A stretch of DNA of 64,000 nucleotides, taken from Taishania pollutisoli (GTDB lineage Bacteria > Bacteroidota > Bacteroidia > Flavobacteriales_D > Crocinitomicaceae). Both the position numbers and the translations under genes were made by a program. Below are positions 61,434-64,000 of this stretch, piece after piece (the first letter of the stretch is position 1; each line of letters begins with the position of its first letter). The notes below the pieces were generated by a model, which saw only the letters and a list, made by a program, of their open reading frames with translations, was not told the origin of the DNA and made no database searches. Where the stretch lies: NCBI RefSeq assembly GCF_014518315.1, contig NZ_JACVEL010000002.1:433534-497533 (forward strand), read 5' to 3'.

Positions 61434-64000
61434 ATGAAATTAAGACTACCCATACTAATTTGTTTAGTGTTGCTGATGGGGAGAAATTCAATTGCTCAGA
61501 TTGTTTTAAACCAAACGACAGTAAATGACTATGTAACCAGGATTTGCGGACCCGGGATTACCTTTTCGAATGCAACTTTGACCGGTGACAACAGAGCCAT
61601 CGCTAATTTTGTCGGAGGAATTTCCGGTGGCCTCGGGTCAACAATGAATTCAGGAATTGTGATGAGTACCGGCTTTGTGAATGCTGCAAATACATTACAA
61701 GGAGCACGAACCATTCAACGTTCGGATGATAACAACGGACCATCTATTGCTGCATTGAATACAATTGCAGGAGCCGGAACAAATGACGGAATCATTTTGG
61801 AATTTGACTTTATACCGATCACGAACCAGATCAATGTGAATTTCCAGTTCGGATCAGAAGAGTATAATGAATACGTAAACGGTGGATACAATGATGCGTT
61901 TGCATTTTTTATCAGTGGCCCGGGGATTGTAGGGACCCCCAATATTGCTGTTGTTCCGGGAGTAGGAACACCTGTAACAATCGACAACATCAACCGTGGA
62001 TATGCAGTCAATTGTGGAGGAGGCTGTACGAATTGTGCATACTACAATGATAACTGTAACAGTACGTTTAACAATTGCATGGATGGTTTTACAACCATGT
62101 TGACGGCTTCACAAGCGGTAATTCCATGTTCGACATACCACATACGTTTGATGATTGCAGACGGAGGAGACTCCATTTATGATTCGTGGGTATTTGTTCA
62201 GGAAAACGGTTTGTTTGCGGTTGGAAATCCACCGGTTGCATTGAATGCATCAAGTGGAGGAGGAGTAGGTGTCTTTCCGGAAGCTTGTTCCAACGCATTG
62301 GTAACCTTTAGCATTCCAACTGCACAACCTGCTGATTATACCTTTAATGTAACCTATACAGGAACCGCAACATATGGGGTTGATTACTCCTCGCTCCCCA
62401 CCTCCATAACGATACCGGCAGGGGCGACAACTGTTTCTATTCCGGTTGTTATTTATGCAGATGGAATCACGGAAGGAAGCGAGACAATTATCATTACATA
62501 TCCGGCAACAATTTGTGAGATGGGAATGTCAACCATTACAATTGTAGATGCAGACCCACTTACTGTTACGGCAAGTAACGATACCTATATTTGTGCTTCA
62601 GGCGGAAGTGTCCCGATATCAGCAAGCGCTGCAGGAGGCACAGGAACAGTAACATACACCTGGAACAATGGTGCCGGAACAGGTACTCCGGTGACAGTTG
62701 CTCCCGGATCAACAACTACATATACTGTGACGGCAACAGACCAATGTGCGAATGTTGCGACGGATCAGGTAGTTGTAAATGTTACAAACCTGACAGGACT
62801 AACGGCAACTCCTTCCAATTGTACAACTGGAAACCAATATAGTATTTCAGGGCAGATAGCATTTACAGCAGCACCTCCTACGGGTACTTTGACAGTTACA
62901 AGTTCATGCGGAGGAACACAAATATTTAATGCGCCGTTTACATCTCCGCTTTCATACAACTTAACGGGATTAATTGCAAACGGAGCAACTTGTACTGTGA
63001 CAGCTGCATTTTCGGCCGTACCATGCTCCATTACGCAAAATTATACCGCTCCTGCATTACCTGCTATTGTAGCAAGCAATGATGTTGCTTTTTGTATTGG
63101 TGGCTCAACGCCGATTTCTGCGACAGGCGGATCCACATATTCGTGGAACAACGGTTTGGGAGCCGGAGCTTCGCATACGGTTTCCCCTACAGCAACAACA
63201 ACGTATACGGTAACAGGTACCGGTGCAAATAACTGCACGAATACCGACCAGGTTGTGGTCACGGTAAATCCATTACCGACAATTGTGGCAAGTAACGATG
63301 TTTCAATTTGTATCGGTGGCTCAACGCCGATTTCTGCGACAGGCGGTTCTACATACTCGTGGAACAACGGGTTAGGAGCCGGAGCTTCGCATACGGTTTC
63401 TCCTACAGCAACAACGACTTATACGGTAACAGGTACGGATGCCAACGGATGTGTAAACACGGATCAGGTGATTGTGACAGTCAATCCATTGCCGGCAATT
63501 GTGGCAAGTAACGATGTTGCAATTTGTATCGGTGGCTCAACACCGGTCTCTGCGACAGGTGGTTCTACATATTCGTGGAACAATGGTTTGGGATCTGGAG
63601 CTTCGCATACGGTTTCTCCTACAGCAACAACGACTTATACGGTAACAGGTACGGATGCCAACGGGTGTGTAAACACGGATCAGGTGATAGTGACAGTCAA
63701 TCCATTGCCGGCAATTGTGGCAAGTAACGATGTTGCAATTTGTATCGGTGGCTCAACACTGATTTCTGCGACAGGCGGTTCTACATATTCGTGGAACAAT
63801 GGTTTGGGATCCGGAGCTTCGCATACGGTTTCTCCTACAGCAACAACGACTTATACGGTAACAGGTACGGATGCCAACGGGTGTGTAAACACGGATCAGG
63901 TGATTGTGACAGTCAATCCATTACCGGCAATTGTGGCAAGTAACGATGTTGCAATTTGTATCGGTGGCTCAACACCGATTTCTGCGACAGGTGGTTCTAC
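61434..64000 (+). CDS. Large surface protein, choice-of-anchor L plus tandem Ig-like repeats, 3'-truncated by window edge
   Basis: The frame is open from ATG 61434 to the window end (855 codons visible). A signal peptide (MKLRLPILICLVLLMG, ending SIAQ) is followed by a choice-of-anchor L domain, residues 23-265 (TVNDYVTRICGPGITFSN, MNSGIVMSTG, FQFGSEEYNEYVNGGYNDAF, DSIYDSWVF). Then a Calx-beta-like domain, 280-375 (TATYGVDYSSLP, GITEGSETI), two Ig-like units, and from about 545 an array of 72-residue units (SNDVAICIGGSTPISATGGS to TVNPLP). The sorting domain is beyond the window; by analogy it is probably type B. It is paired with the small gene 61034-61414. Confidence 0.88.
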   Translation, partial: MKLRLPILICLVLLMGRNSIAQIVLNQTTVNDYVTRICGPGITFSNATLTGDNRAIANFVGGISGGLGSTMNSGIVMSTGFVNAANTLQGARTIQRSDDNNGPSIAALNTIAGAGTNDGIILEFDFIPITNQINVNFQFGSEEYNEYVNGGYNDAFAFFISGPGIVGTPNIAVVPGVGTPVTIDNINRGYAVNCGGGCTNCAYYNDNCNSTFNNCMDGFTTMLTASQAVIPCSTYHIRLMIADGGDSIYDSWVFVQENGLFAVGNPPVALNASSGGGVGVFPEACSNALVTFSIPTAQPADYTFNVTYTGTATYGVDYSSLPTSITIPAGATTVSIPVVIYADGITEGSETIIITYPATICEMGMSTITIVDADPLTVTASNDTYICASGGSVPISASAAGGTGTVTYTWNNGAGTGTPVTVAPGSTTTYTVTATDQCANVATDQVVVNVTNLTGLTATPSNCTTGNQYSISGQIAFTAAPPTGTLTVTSSCGGTQIFNAPFTSPLSYNLTGLIANGATCTVTAAFSAVPCSITQNYTAPALPAIVASNDVAFCIGGSTPISATGGSTYSWNNGLGAGASHTVSPTATTTYTVTGTGANNCTNTDQVVVTVNPLPTIVASNDVSICIGGSTPISATGGSTYSWNNGLGAGASHTVSPTATTTYTVTGTDANGCVNTDQVIVTVNPLPAIVASNDVAICIGGSTPVSATGGSTYSWNNGLGSGASHTVSPTATTTYTVTGTDANGCVNTDQVIVTVNPLPAIVASNDVAICIGGSTLISATGGSTYSWNNGLGSGASHTVSPTATTTYTVTGTDANGCVNTDQVIVTVNPLPAIVASNDVAICIGGSTPISATGGS
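63065..64000 (+). repeat. 216-bp tandem repeats encoding 72-residue Ig-like units
   Basis: The phrase AATTGTGGCAAGTAACGATG begins at 63281, 63497, 63713 and 63929, exactly 216 bp apart, and a diverged form occurs at about 63065. Units 2-4 are nearly identical; the first differs more. The array continues past the window. Confidence 0.93.

Noticed and set aside
63308..63943. Three repeated 67-codon plus-strand frames
   Set aside because: They are out-of-frame readings of the 216-bp repeats inside the large surface-protein gene.

Overview
The window reads as chromosomal DNA of a Bacteroidota bacterium, most likely Flavobacteriales and possibly close to Fluviicola/Crocinitomicaceae. The lineage call is inference. 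It rests on several type IX secretion (T9SS) type A and type B C-terminal sorting domains, an OmpA/PD40/TPR PorE-like lipoprotein, a long NusB, ribosomal protein THX, a PUR/DUF3276 protein, bacillithiol BshB1, and repeated TAnnTTTG promoter boxes typical of the phylum. No tRNA, rRNA, insertion sequence, prophage integrase or CRISPR array was seen.

Layout. 1-14.4 kb is mainly housekeeping: a 5'-truncated RNase Z gene, serC-serA, a THX gene with a long basic tail, trmH, bioD-bioA, a frameshifted DUF4403 gene, an OmpA protein, mltG, a candidate small RNA, a universal stress protein, a RimB-type protease and rplS. 14.5-20.7 kb is an accessory region. It holds two diverged copies of one module: a large S74/T9SS-A protein, a small T9SS-B protein, a 140-bp intergenic element and a divergent HTH regulator. 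The element is almost identical in both copies, and one large gene is cut to its 5' end. 20.7-36 kb returns to core genes: hisH, bshB1, a membrane glycosyltransferase, a hexarepeat secreted protein, a purF-like gene, prfA, an HU gene, a hydrolase, mpl, a GNAT-nitrilase fusion and a bestrophin. 35.4-40.2 kb holds a degenerate AAA protein overlapping a RecB/AddB-like nuclease, then ispE.

40.4-46.3 kb is one giant T9SS-A adhesin with an 810-bp internal duplication, followed by a four-copy tandem repeat of about 137 bp. 47.1-53.1 kb has leucine dehydrogenase-nusB-DUF1573-yajC, an ABC exporter, a PUR protein and small secreted proteins. 53.2-57.3 kb is a tight queE-porE-like-ubiA-maf operon. 57.4-64.0 kb has two consecutive pairs of a small secreted protein followed by a large surface protein. 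The second large protein carries 216-bp tandem repeats and runs off the window.

How the genes fit together. The window mixes biosynthesis (serine, biotin, purine, isoprenoid, bacillithiol, queuosine), cell-wall maintenance (mltG, mpl) and a large set of surface proteins exported by T9SS. The PorE-like lipoprotein may belong to the export machinery itself. The least explained parts are the duplicated regulator/surface-protein module (14.5-20.7 kb), the TYTSEDWDYWE repeat protein (24.3 kb), the tandem repeat at 46.5-47.0 kb and the small-protein/adhesin pairs at the right end.
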